A DNA stretch of 22,573 bases from positions 1-22,573 of the forward strand of contig CAMEAW010000039.1 of NCBI GenBank assembly GCA_945911685.1. Direction: 5' to 3'. The notes beneath the pieces are model-generated. The model did no database searches. It saw only the letters and a program-made list of their open reading frames with translations, and was not told where the DNA came from. Positions 1-6,910 of the stretch are shown here, in pieces (the stretch's first letter is position 1; each line of letters starts with the position of its first letter). A program made the translations under genes and the position numbers. Source of the stretch: Bordetella parapertussis. GTDB taxonomy: Bacteria > Pseudomonadota > Gammaproteobacteria > Burkholderiales > Burkholderiaceae_B.

Positions 1-638
1 TCGCATAAGCCGGTTAAGGTGTGGTCGAGTTCACCCTTATGGCGCAGACCTGCCACCACGTCGGGGTGGGGCTTATAGACGATATAGGCTTTGGAGTTGG
101 CCTTAAGCACCGCGCGTACCAAATCGATGTTGGTACGAATCACCGGCGCATCGCCGCGCGTTTGGTCAACCACTAAGACGTAATCGTTTGGCAGCACGCG
201 ACTGTATTCACGCAAATGGTTGTACTTTGAAACCCGTGCCGCGCGCCACTGTGCAATCAAGGCCTGTGCGCGTTGTAGCTTGTCTTCAGTTAAGCGTTGC
301 GCAGCTAAGCGTTCAAAACGAGACGGAGTTGTAGCGTCGTAGTAAATACCAATATCATCAATGATCATTGCCTGCGAAGGGGTGGCGGGCCCTAAGCCAA
401 TTGAACGAATGAAACCGTCTTCTAGCGAAACGTAAGGCAATTTCTTGGCATCGGCGTACTGCGTTGCCTGTTGCGCTGTGGATTTATGGCCCCAGCCCGC
501 AACTGCTGAAATCGGTTGCCAAAAGCGACCGAATCTTGCCAGTACAACTTGATCGCCTAACCAGGCTTCGATACCAGGAATCTCGGCGATACCTTTTGAC
601 ATGACGCCAATCGGTAGAAGAGAAAGGTCAGCTGACAT
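1..638 (-). CDS. kpsC: KpsC-type capsule beta-Kdo glycosyltransferase (N-terminal part, cut by window edge)
   Basis: Reading leftward from the ATG at 638, the frame is open for 212 codons to the window edge and is the N-terminal part of a larger protein. Visible KpsC hallmarks are GWGHKST (residues 48-54), SLEDGFIRSIGLG (71-83), GIYYDATTPSRFE (97-109), DQTRGDA (158-164) and YKPHPDV (188-194). KpsC proteins are cytoplasmic enzymes that add the beta-Kdo linker to a phosphatidylglycerol anchor for capsules exported by ABC transporters; they normally contain two such transferase modules, and only the first is seen here. The start overlaps the end of the upstream glycosyltransferase gene by 11 nt, so translation is probably coupled. 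An internal ATG at 602 is an alternative start. The family call is secure; the exact linker chemistry is taken from the family. Confidence 0.88.
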   Translation of the reverse strand, partial: MSADLSLLPIGVMSKGIAEIPGIEAWLGDQVVLARFGRFWQPISAVAGWGHKSTAQQATQYADAKKLPYVSLEDGFIRSIGLGPATPSQAMIIDDIGIYYDATTPSRFERLAAQRLTEDKLQRAQALIAQWRAARVSKYNHLREYSRVLPNDYVLVVDQTRGDAPVIRTNIDLVRAVLKANSKAYIVYKPHPDVVAGLRHKGELDHTLTGLC

Positions 639-1809
639 TGCACTGACCCGGGTGTTTTTCTAGCGCGATAAGTTGATGCGGCGCTGTTGGTTCGTATTCT
701 TGATGCGCAGCATTTTGCTCAAAGTTCTGACGTCGCGCAGCATACTCAAGTTCATGAATTGTGCCGCTCGCCGCCCTCAAGATACTTGCGCGCTGCTCTT
801 GAGCTGCCGCCAAATCCAAGATCGCACTCACCCAACTCGCAATCTGCATCGGTACAAGCACACCTTGCTTGCTTGTTTCAATAAACGATTGCCAAGGGCC
901 TTGCTCAGCATAGATGCCAGCGGCACCGGCGCGATGAATATCAAAAAACTTGGTGTACGAACGCGCTAGATTGAAGGGGTGGTCAAGCATCGGGGCTAAA
1001 CCGATATGGCGACCGGGTTGCTTGATAAAGTCTTGATACGCTGGCCACTTCATTTGCGGGATCACAGTGACACGCTTCAGGTGGCCGTAGAGTTTCTGTG
1101 CTTTGGCGTTGCCGATGATTTCAAAGATGATGTGGTGATTGGCAGCTAAGACCAGTTCAATCACCGGCAGCAACCACTCAATCTCGGCTTGGTGTGAACC
1201 TGTACCGTGATAAAAGACGACACACTCCTTGGTCGGGCCTGTCGCACCATCTCTTTCTGAAATGCTGCACTTTTTGGCCATAATTTTGTCAGAATTCTTA
1301 AATTCTACGCTTGACGAATCTGCATGATTTGGTAATTTATTGCAATAATTGGCAGGGTTTAAAGGGGTAGGCTGCACCAAACAAGGAGCGTACTGTGTGT
1401 ACTTTTGCTGCAGCCAAGGGGTTGATACCCATAACTCGGGTTGCATCTTGAGCAACCATTTGCGTTGCCAAGTTGCACGTTTAAGCAGTTTAAAACGATA
1501 GCGCCACGTCAGGCCTTGGGCTGCTCTCCAGTCAAACAGATCGTCATCCATAAAATAAATTAGGCGTGCAAGCGAGTGTCTGGTCTGTTCAATTAAGGCA
1601 CGCCACGCAGCGGTAACATAGCGTATAAAAATGACACTCGCACCGTGTAAATCATCAGCAGCAGGAAGTTGATCCCAACTACACCGCAGCACTGTCGCGT
1701 GTGCACGCGTCACAAGCGGCAAAACAAAATAATCCGTTGAAGGGTTAGGGCCTTCTTCGACGATATAAATTCGACTGTGGTGAACCGCATCGTTGTCGTG
1801 CGCCAACAT
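628..1809 (-). CDS. GT-B type glycosyltransferase of a capsule/surface glycan cluster
   Basis: A 393-residue protein without signal peptide or clear membrane segment, so probably cytoplasmic. The C-terminal half has the layout of a GT-B donor-binding domain: FYHGTGSH at 199-206, a strand-helix alternation, then LAPMLDHPFNLARSYTKFFD (271-290) followed by AGAAGIYAE, the region that in GT4-like enzymes contacts the nucleotide sugar. The N-terminal half has FMDDDLFDW (86-94). Residues about 152-195 form a polar, low-complexity linker between the two halves. The start codon directly abuts the stop of the PhyH gene upstream (TAGATG) and the end overlaps kpsC by 11 nt, so the three form one operon. 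This supports a role in capsule building; donor and acceptor sugars cannot be read from the sequence. Confidence 0.75.
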   Translation of the reverse strand: MLAHDNDAVHHSRIYIVEEGPNPSTDYFVLPLVTRAHATVLRCSWDQLPAADDLHGASVIFIRYVTAAWRALIEQTRHSLARLIYFMDDDLFDWRAAQGLTWRYRFKLLKRATWQRKWLLKMQPELWVSTPWLQQKYTQYAPCLVQPTPLNPANYCNKLPNHADSSSVEFKNSDKIMAKKCSISERDGATGPTKECVVFYHGTGSHQAEIEWLLPVIELVLAANHHIIFEIIGNAKAQKLYGHLKRVTVIPQMKWPAYQDFIKQPGRHIGLAPMLDHPFNLARSYTKFFDIHRAGAAGIYAEQGPWQSFIETSKQGVLVPMQIASWVSAILDLAAAQEQRASILRAASGTIHELEYAARRQNFEQNAAHQEYEPTAPHQLIALEKHPGQCNVS

Positions 1810-3051
1810 CTACGTGGGGTCAACTTTATAACGACGTTTTTCGCGAAAGCCGTGCAACATGTAATGCTCGGCAGCGGTCAAGCCCGCTTGCCTGACATCT
1901 GGATTGAGCTCAAGATAACTCATGGCGTTGAAGTCTTCAGGCAGGCTCATTTTATAGGGCCGCTTTTCAAGATAACCATGAGTGGTGTAATGTGTGATCG
2001 GATCCATACCAGAGGCAGCTACGTCTTTGTTCAAATGCAAATAGGCTGCCGTATCAAAGTCGAGGGGTAAGGGTATGGTCGGCAGTGTTGGTTTTTTTGG
2101 TTTGCTTTTTTTGCTCGAAGAAGTCCACCCAAATAGCTTTTCGTACCAAGGTTTTAGCTTGGCTTTGGGTGTGCTTTTTAGTGCGACCGGTGGCCGTTCA
2201 AGCGGCAGGCCTGTGGCAATATCTACAGGTGCGCGCAACCTAATCTCACCGCCAAACACGTCTGAATGCATAGGGGTGTAGTAGTCGCAGCCTTCAAAAA
2301 AATAATGCGTCACTTGCGACCAGCGCGAGGTACCTGCACGCAAAATGCGTTCGCCACCGTGCAGCAAATTAGCCGACCAAATTAAGGCGTCACCGGCTTT
2401 GGCTTCAAAGGTTTGTTTTTCTAAGATGTGGGCTTCAGTGAGTTTCTCCCATAGCGCTTCGTAAACGGTTTGATCGATTTTATCGGTAGGTGCATAGCCT
2501 AACTGACGGCAATCGTACGTGGGTAACTTGTGACTGCCGGGGTAATAGTGCAGAGGACCGGTATCAAAAAACACGTCTTCTAGCGCCACCCACACACCAC
2601 ACATATAGCGCTCGGGTGCCGAATGAAAATGCATAGCGTCACTGTGCGTGGCTTGTTGGCTACCGTATCTAAAGTTAAGCGTCTGAAACGCAAAGGCCTG
2701 CCGACCATACAGCTTGGTCAGCAATTTTTTGATGCGTTCATCGCAAGCGATGTCTTTAACGGTTTGGCTGGTGCGATACGCGTCTTGCAGACGCGCCTCA
2801 GCTTCGATTTCTTCAGGCGTTAAGGTTGTGCTGATGGCCATCGCGTCGTACTGCGGCTGTAAATCAGCGCGTATCTGTTTAGCCTGTTCTTTAATCTCAG
2901 AAAAAAATCCAGGCAATATCGCAAACCCATATTTATTCAGATCAGCAGCAATCTTTTGTTCGTGCGCAGCAAAGTAATCCGAAGCAGCGATGTCAGCAAA
3001 AAACGGCGACTCAATGATCGGCACACCAGGAAGTAGCGATTGGGTTTGCAT
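1810..3051 (-). CDS. PhyH-family Fe(II)/2-oxoglutarate dioxygenase with C-terminal YLxxNPDV-type repeats
   Basis: A 413-residue two-part protein. Residues 35-280 are a phytanoyl-CoA dioxygenase-like fold: the HSD motif (H136, D138) and a distal H231 in LLHGGER supply the iron triad, and R243 in SRWSQVTHYF is the likely 2-oxoglutarate anchor. A basic Lys/Ser/Pro linker (290-325) leads to two copies of a roughly 38-residue repeat, at 330-367 (YLHLNKDVAASG...HYTTHGYLEKRPYK) and 372-410 (YLELNPDVRQAG...HYMLHGFREKRRYK). Such repeats also occur in bacterial glycan-related proteins, where their role is unclear. It is the first gene of the operon with the glycosyltransferase and kpsC, so hydroxylation of a glycan or glycan precursor is a reasonable inference. 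No good ribosome binding site precedes the ATG, but no better start is seen. Confidence 0.8.
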   Translation of the reverse strand: MQTQSLLPGVPIIESPFFADIAASDYFAAHEQKIAADLNKYGFAILPGFFSEIKEQAKQIRADLQPQYDAMAISTTLTPEEIEAEARLQDAYRTSQTVKDIACDERIKKLLTKLYGRQAFAFQTLNFRYGSQQATHSDAMHFHSAPERYMCGVWVALEDVFFDTGPLHYYPGSHKLPTYDCRQLGYAPTDKIDQTVYEALWEKLTEAHILEKQTFEAKAGDALIWSANLLHGGERILRAGTSRWSQVTHYFFEGCDYYTPMHSDVFGGEIRLRAPVDIATGLPLERPPVALKSTPKAKLKPWYEKLFGWTSSSKKSKPKKPTLPTIPLPLDFDTAAYLHLNKDVAASGMDPITHYTTHGYLEKRPYKMSLPEDFNAMSYLELNPDVRQAGLTAAEHYMLHGFREKRRYKVDPT

Positions 3052-3221
3052 CTGCGAAGGTGAAGCGTGTGAAAGGCGTCGTGAAACGTGAACGCAGCAT
3101 TGACCGAAGTCATTGCAAGTGGTTTCACGAGTATGTCACCGAGTGCGCGGTGCGTCTATGGCTGTGAAAAACTTAGAGGGTGGGGGTGACAGGTTGTGTT
3201 GCGTTTTTTGGGTGTGATGGA

Positions 3222-3251
3222 TAAAAACGCCACAGCATTGTTGAGGCGTTT
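3222..3251 (-). terminator. Possible rho-independent terminator, leftward
   Basis: AAACGCC (3225-3231) and GGCGTTT (3245-3251) form a perfect 7-bp stem with a 13-nt loop. Read on the minus strand the second arm runs into GGCGTTTTTAT, giving the U-tract of an intrinsic terminator. It would stop leftward transcripts coming from the PLP-enzyme gene at 3680-4834, past the antisense antitoxin region and before the capsule operon. The loop is long and the U-tract short, so this is tentative. Confidence 0.35.
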
Positions 3252-3284
3252 CTTGGCTCCACAATCGCCGTCCAATTTTATTAT

Positions 3285-3305
3285 GTATAGCAACTGGTGC
3301 TACAC
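3285..3305 (+). promoter_or_regulatory. Palindromic operator upstream of the antitoxin gene
   Basis: GTATAGCA and TGCTACAC face each other around the 5-bp spacer ACTGG; the inner five bases of each arm (TAGCA/TGCTA) are perfectly complementary and 7 of 8 positions match overall. It lies about 57 bp upstream of the antitoxin ATG at 3362 and follows AT-rich sequence suitable for a -10 element. Operators of this kind are typical autoregulatory targets of HigA/RelB-type antitoxins; binding here is inferred. Confidence 0.5.
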
Positions 3306-3361
3306 TTTTTAGAATTTGGGTTTTACAGAAAAACCTTGAAATCTAGCCAGTTTGATTTGCC

Positions 3362-3683
3362 ATGACCATTAAAAAATTTAAAAGCGATATTCTCGAGTCC
3401 GTTCACACCTCGGCCGTTGCCTTGTTGAAAGTCGGTGCGATCGACAAACAAACGGATGCGGCAATTTGATGAACGTTGTTTGGTTAGCGTGCCGACACTT
3501 AGTGCGCAGCAAATCAAACGCTTAAGAATCGCCAACAAGGTCAGCCAACCCATTTTTGCTCGCTACTTGAACACAAGTGAGTCGACTGTCCAAAAATGGG
3601 AATCGGGTGCAAAACAACCCAGCGGTATGGCGCTAAAGCTGCTTTCGATTGTAAAAAAGCATGGCTTGCAGGTATTGGCTTAA
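3362..3683 (+). pseudogene. HigA/NadS-like antitoxin (XRE HTH), interrupted by a one-base frameshift
   Basis: The first frame, from ATG 3362, encodes MTIKKFKSDILESVH...VGAIDKQT and then runs into TGA at 3467-3469. The frame one base later continues with MRQFDERCLVSVPTLSAQQI, an XRE helix-turn-helix (VSQPIFARYLNTSESTVQKW) and PSGMALKLLSIVKKHGL, ending at 3683. Removing one G at 3454-3455 joins the halves into an uninterrupted protein of about 106 residues, the normal length and order for antitoxins of the NadS/HigA group. As it stands, only a shortened HTH protein from GTG 3435 or ATG 3456 could be made. No toxin gene is next to it, so it is an orphan. The 3' end overlaps the convergent PLP-enzyme gene by 4 nt. 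It could be a real pseudogene or a sequencing error. Confidence 0.8.
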
Positions 3684-4834
3684 AACAACGCCCCACGCGC
3701 AGATACTGGCCATAACTCTTCAACCTTGCCGTTACGCACGGCAACCAACCAATCGTGTAGGTTCACCGTTGGGTCACAATGCCCAGGGATCAGTCTGACT
3801 TTATCGCCGACTTTGAGGGGTGGGGTACCGGGTGTTGAGATGATGGTGGTGTGTTCGTCTGAAATCCCTTTGACTGACCAGCCGGGCAAGATCATGCGGG
3901 GCAAGCCTGAATCCATGGCAAAGCACTTTAAACCACCATCAAGCACTGCGTGGGTTGGGCTGACGCTAATCACTGTGCATAGCGCGTGCAGAACGGGCAA
4001 CAGTTCTGGGGCATCTTCGTCTGGAGAGTTCTTGTGATAATCGTTATCCATCAACACATACGACCCGGGCTGCACTTCGGTGTACAGACCTGACTCAGCT
4101 TCGATCGGGTAGGTACCAGTGCCACCGCCTGTGATGGCGTTGACTTCATAGCCCGCAGCATTTAACGCGCTGACCAAGCCTTTGACTTTGTCGCAGGCTG
4201 AGCCAATTGCTTGCAAGCGCTCTTCGGGCTTGCGCATGTGCTGCGCGGTGCCGTAGTAGGCTTGTAAGCCCGCAAAGACCAGTGAGGGCGAATAGGTAGC
4301 AATCGCTTCGGCCAGTTCAATTGCCGCGGCGTGGGTTGTGACACCGCAACGCGCGCCGCCTACGTCTTGTTCAATATAAACATCAATCGCCACCCGATGG
4401 CGTCTGGCCGCAGCGCCAATCTGATGCACTTGCACGATGTTATCTACACACAAACCCATATGCGCATGCGCCGCTAGGCGAGCCACGCGCTCAACTTTGC
4501 GTATACCGACCACTTGGTTCGTGATCAAAATATTTTTGACGCCAACTTCGATAAAGGCTTCGGCTTCGCTGGCCTTTTGCACGCAAATGCCAACAGCCCC
4601 TGCGTGAATCTGGCGCAATGCGATGTCAGGGCACTTGTGCGCCTTGCCATGCGAGCGCACCGCAATGCCGGCGGTCTGAATCACCGCATGCACCTCAGAC
4701 AGATTACGTTCAAACGCATCAAGCTCGATCAGCAGAGCAGGGGTATCAATCGCATCAACCGACGCACCAATTACCGCTGGTGCATCGTGCCAATTGCCCA
4801 AACCAGACTCAGAAATCGAGGGGTGGTGCGTCAT
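3680..4834 (-). CDS. Fold-type III PLP enzyme, D-threonine / 3-hydroxy-D-aspartate aldolase-like
   Basis: A 384-residue cytoplasmic protein of the DSD1/D-threonine aldolase family. An N-terminal alanine-racemase-like barrel carries the PLP lysine in RSHGKAHK (K64), followed by GICVQKASEAEAF, IEQDVGGARCGVTT and the phosphate-binding GGGTGTY. The C-terminal domain ends with PGHCDPTVNLHDWLVAVRNG, where H352 and D354 are the expected divalent-metal ligands. These enzymes split beta-hydroxy-D-amino acids into glycine and an aldehyde; the ending closely resembles 3-hydroxyaspartate aldolase (BhcC), but no other bhc genes are nearby, so the substrate is open. The start is well supported by AGGAG six bases before the ATG. 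The gene stands alone, with tandem repeats upstream and a 4-nt tail-to-tail overlap with the antitoxin gene. Confidence 0.82.
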   Translation of the reverse strand: MTHHPSISESGLGNWHDAPAVIGASVDAIDTPALLIELDAFERNLSEVHAVIQTAGIAVRSHGKAHKCPDIALRQIHAGAVGICVQKASEAEAFIEVGVKNILITNQVVGIRKVERVARLAAHAHMGLCVDNIVQVHQIGAAARRHRVAIDVYIEQDVGGARCGVTTHAAAIELAEAIATYSPSLVFAGLQAYYGTAQHMRKPEERLQAIGSACDKVKGLVSALNAAGYEVNAITGGGTGTYPIEAESGLYTEVQPGSYVLMDNDYHKNSPDEDAPELLPVLHALCTVISVSPTHAVLDGGLKCFAMDSGLPRMILPGWSVKGISDEHTTIISTPGTPPLKVGDKVRLIPGHCDPTVNLHDWLVAVRNGKVEELWPVSARGALF

Positions 4835-4879
4835 TGTGGTCTCCTAAATCGTTTCGTGTTTGTGCACCGGTATTTGTAC

Positions 4880-4987
4880 AAACTTTCTACCTATTGCACA
4901 TTGATTACTTATTACACATTGAATACTTATTACATATTTAGTGCTGACTACAAATTGAGTGCTGGCTACAGATTTAATCTTTAATAC
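4880..4987. repeat. Degenerate 18-bp tandem repeat array (about 6 units)
   Basis: Six consecutive 18-bp units fill 108 bp. In plus-strand phase they start at 4880, 4898, 4916, 4934, 4952 and 4970. The best pair is acattgattacttattac (4898-4915) and acattgaatacttattac (4916-4933), which differ at one base; the units at 4934 and 4952 share TTNAGTGCTGRCTAC; the outermost units are more diverged. The array lies between the phosphotransferase stop (4992) and the PLP-enzyme start (4834). It has no CRISPR-like spacer pattern. Eighteen bases equal six codons and one minus-strand frame stays open through it, but I see no reason to call a gene. Confidence 0.7.
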
Positions 4988-4991
4988 ACAA

Positions 4992-6137
4992 TCACCGCTT
5001 GCGGCTCGCCTCATACCGCTGGGCATACTTCCAACCAATCTCAGCAAGCGGCTTTGCTTTACTACCCGTCTCAATCGCATCACTCGCCGCGGCAGTACCG
5101 TCTTGCGCTCTACGTGCGATCCCTTGCAAAATCGCTGCGATTCTAAAGAGGTTGTAGGCGATATAAAAATCCCAGTGCTCGATACCTTCAAACCCTGTAG
5201 CGGCGCCATATTGTTTGATGTAGTCGGCTTCGCTGGGGATACCTAAGGCTGTTAGATCTAAGCCACCAATGCCGCGCCATAAGGTAGCAGGGATGTGCCA
5301 ACTCATGCAGTGATAAGCAAAATCCGCCATCGGGTGGCCGAGCGTGGCAAGCTCCCAGTCAAGCAAACCAATGGCGCGGGGCTCAGTAGGGTGCAGTACC
5401 AAATTATCTAAGCGATAGTCGCCATGCACAATCGTGGTTTGATCACCCTCTGGGATGTTGGCGGGCAACCACTCAATCAAGGCTTCAAGGGCGCTGATAT
5501 CTTCGCTGCGCGACTCTTGATACTGACGGCTCCAGCGGGCGATTTGGCGGCCAAAATAATTACCGGCGCGGCCAAAGGTTTCAAGGCCCACGGCGTTGAC
5601 ATCGACTTTATGTAAGGCCGCCATGACACGATTCATATCGGTGTAGATGGCGGCACGGTCAGTTGGCGTAAAGCCCGGCAGTGACTGGTCCACAATCACG
5701 CGGCCGTTTAAAAACTCCATCAAATAAAACGGCGTGCCAACAATATTTAAATCTTCGCTGTAGGCGTAAAGCTTTGGCACCGGTACGTCGCTGCCTTGCA
5801 AGGCTTGCATCACACGATATTCGCGATCAACCGCGTGGGCTGAAGGCAACAATACGCCTGGCGGTTTTTTACGCAAGACAAATTGCTGCGTGCCACTGGT
5901 CAACAGAAAGGTCGGGTTTGATTGGCCGCCTGTTAAAGGCTTAACAGCAAGAGCAGAGTGGTCTAAAAAACCTTGGCCGTGCATCCAGTCGGCTAACACT
6001 GCTGAATCAAAGGCTGCAGCAGCAGCGACATTAGACTTAGAGTCTAAGGCGCCCGCGGTCAGATCGTTCGTTGTCTGAGATGGTATAGCGGGCGCAGCAC
6101 CCGCACTATTCTTGTTTGATGAACCAGCCTCACTCAT
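4992..6137 (-). CDS. APH-family kinase, ACAD10/LvaA-like (probable 4-hydroxyacyl-CoA kinase)
   Basis: A 381-residue protein with an aminoglycoside-phosphotransferase/choline-kinase fold. Key parts are LTGGQSNPTFLL (68-79, nucleotide loop), VLRKKPPG (87-94, ATP lysine), the catalytic loop HGDYRLDN (238-245) and LLDWELATLGHPMADF (258-273, metal-binding D260). The set LDWELAT-GHP-D is typical of the branch related to mammalian ACAD10/11 and Pseudomonas LvaA, which phosphorylate the 4-hydroxyl of acyl-CoA, rather than of resistance enzymes. The first 45 residues are Ser/Ala-rich and look disordered, so the true start could lie further in. It is the last gene of a three-gene operon; its ATG overlaps the SDR stop by 4 nt. 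A role in hydroxyacyl-CoA breakdown is inferred from family and context. Confidence 0.8.
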   Translation of the reverse strand: MSEAGSSNKNSAGAAPAIPSQTTNDLTAGALDSKSNVAAAAAFDSAVLADWMHGQGFLDHSALAVKPLTGGQSNPTFLLTSGTQQFVLRKKPPGVLLPSAHAVDREYRVMQALQGSDVPVPKLYAYSEDLNIVGTPFYLMEFLNGRVIVDQSLPGFTPTDRAAIYTDMNRVMAALHKVDVNAVGLETFGRAGNYFGRQIARWSRQYQESRSEDISALEALIEWLPANIPEGDQTTIVHGDYRLDNLVLHPTEPRAIGLLDWELATLGHPMADFAYHCMSWHIPATLWRGIGGLDLTALGIPSEADYIKQYGAATGFEGIEHWDFYIAYNLFRIAAILQGIARRAQDGTAAASDAIETGSKAKPLAEIGWKYAQRYEASRKR

Positions 6138-6910
6138 AAAGAACTCACTGAATGACCCCAGTCAACCGTCACTGAAGTACCGGTCATAGCGCGCCCAGCG
6201 TCCGAAGCTAACAACAACACTGGGCCATCCATATCCGACAACTCAGAAAACCGGCGCGAGGGCACGCGGGCCATCAGCTTTTGCCCTGGCTCGCTCAATA
6301 AAAACTCACGATTCAAATCGGTGATCACATAGCCAGGTAGCAAGGCATTAACGCGAATGCCGTAACGAGCAAACTCAAGCGCAAGTGATTTTGTAAATTG
6401 GATGACGCCAGCTTTAGAAGCCGCATATCCCACCACAGCACCGGCCACGCGTGCGCCCAAGATCGACGCAATATTAATAATGCTGCCGAGCTTTTTGAGT
6501 TTGACCAACCGTCGCGCGGCTTCAGTGTCGACCATCCAGCAACCTTTTAGATTGGTATCTAAGACGCTGTCCCAATCTTCTTCAGTTTGCTCAAGCGCGG
6601 GCTTAGCAACCGTGGTGCCTGCATTGCTGATGATGATGTCAGCCACGCCTGCAATGGTTTCGATTTGATCAAAACAGGCTTTCACGCTGGACTGACTTGT
6701 GACGTCTAACGAGACTGCGTCGGCTTTTGCGCCGGCGGCCTTAAGCTCAGCGACAAGCGTTGCGAGTTTATCGGCACGACGTGCCGCCACGATCACATGC
6801 GCACCGGCTTTGGCCATGGTGTGGGCAAGATGATGACCGATCCCACTTGAGGCACCCGTCACCAAAGCAACGTGACCTTTCAAGCTAAACATGTCTAACA
6901 CTTGACTCAC
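6134..6910 (-). CDS. SDR-family oxidoreductase in the acyl-CoA dehydrogenase operon
   Basis: A classical short-chain dehydrogenase of 258 residues, the usual length. It has the cofactor motif TGASSGIG (18-25), SNAGT (95-99, a variant of NNAG), N120, the catalytic S149, and YAASK with Y162 and K166. R44 and R45 after the second strand suggest NADP(H) or broad cofactor use, though this is weak. It overlaps both neighbours by 4 nt (acyl-CoA dehydrogenase upstream, kinase downstream), so it belongs to the same transcript. In such operons an SDR oxidises a hydroxyacyl intermediate, as LvaD does in levulinate catabolism; here that role is an inference. Confidence 0.85.
   Translation of the reverse strand: MSQVLDMFSLKGHVALVTGASSGIGHHLAHTMAKAGAHVIVAARRADKLATLVAELKAAGAKADAVSLDVTSQSSVKACFDQIETIAGVADIIISNAGTTVAKPALEQTEEDWDSVLDTNLKGCWMVDTEAARRLVKLKKLGSIINIASILGARVAGAVVGYAASKAGVIQFTKSLALEFARYGIRVNALLPGYVITDLNREFLLSEPGQKLMARVPSRRFSELSDMDGPVLLLASDAGRAMTGTSVTVDWGHSVSSL

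Larger units (their letters stand above)
3052..3361. other. Divergent intergenic region
   Basis: This 310-bp stretch lies between the leftward capsule operon and the rightward broken antitoxin gene. I found no further gene in it; all frames are short and match nothing I recognise, including no remnant of a RelE/HigB-type toxin. It holds a stem-loop near 3225-3251 and an operator-like palindrome at 3285-3305, both listed separately. It should contain promoters for both directions. I could not assign a convincing -35/-10 pair for the capsule operon. Confidence 0.6.

Noticed and set aside
3288..3365. A possible toxin remnant ending in TGA over the antitoxin ATG
   Set aside because: The frame is short, begins after a stop at 3288 and shows no RelE/HigB-like residues.
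4880..4987. CRISPR array
   Set aside because: The units are directly contiguous without unique spacers and there are no cas genes; the same holds for the array at 16738-16838.
4844..5209. A 121-residue minus-strand frame running through the 18-bp array
   Set aside because: It lies out of frame over the end of the phosphotransferase gene, has no ribosome binding site and matches no family; the repeat alone explains its open frame.
4992..6137. Aminoglycoside resistance gene
   Set aside because: The motif pattern and operon partners fit the ACAD10/LvaA branch, not antibiotic-modifying kinases.
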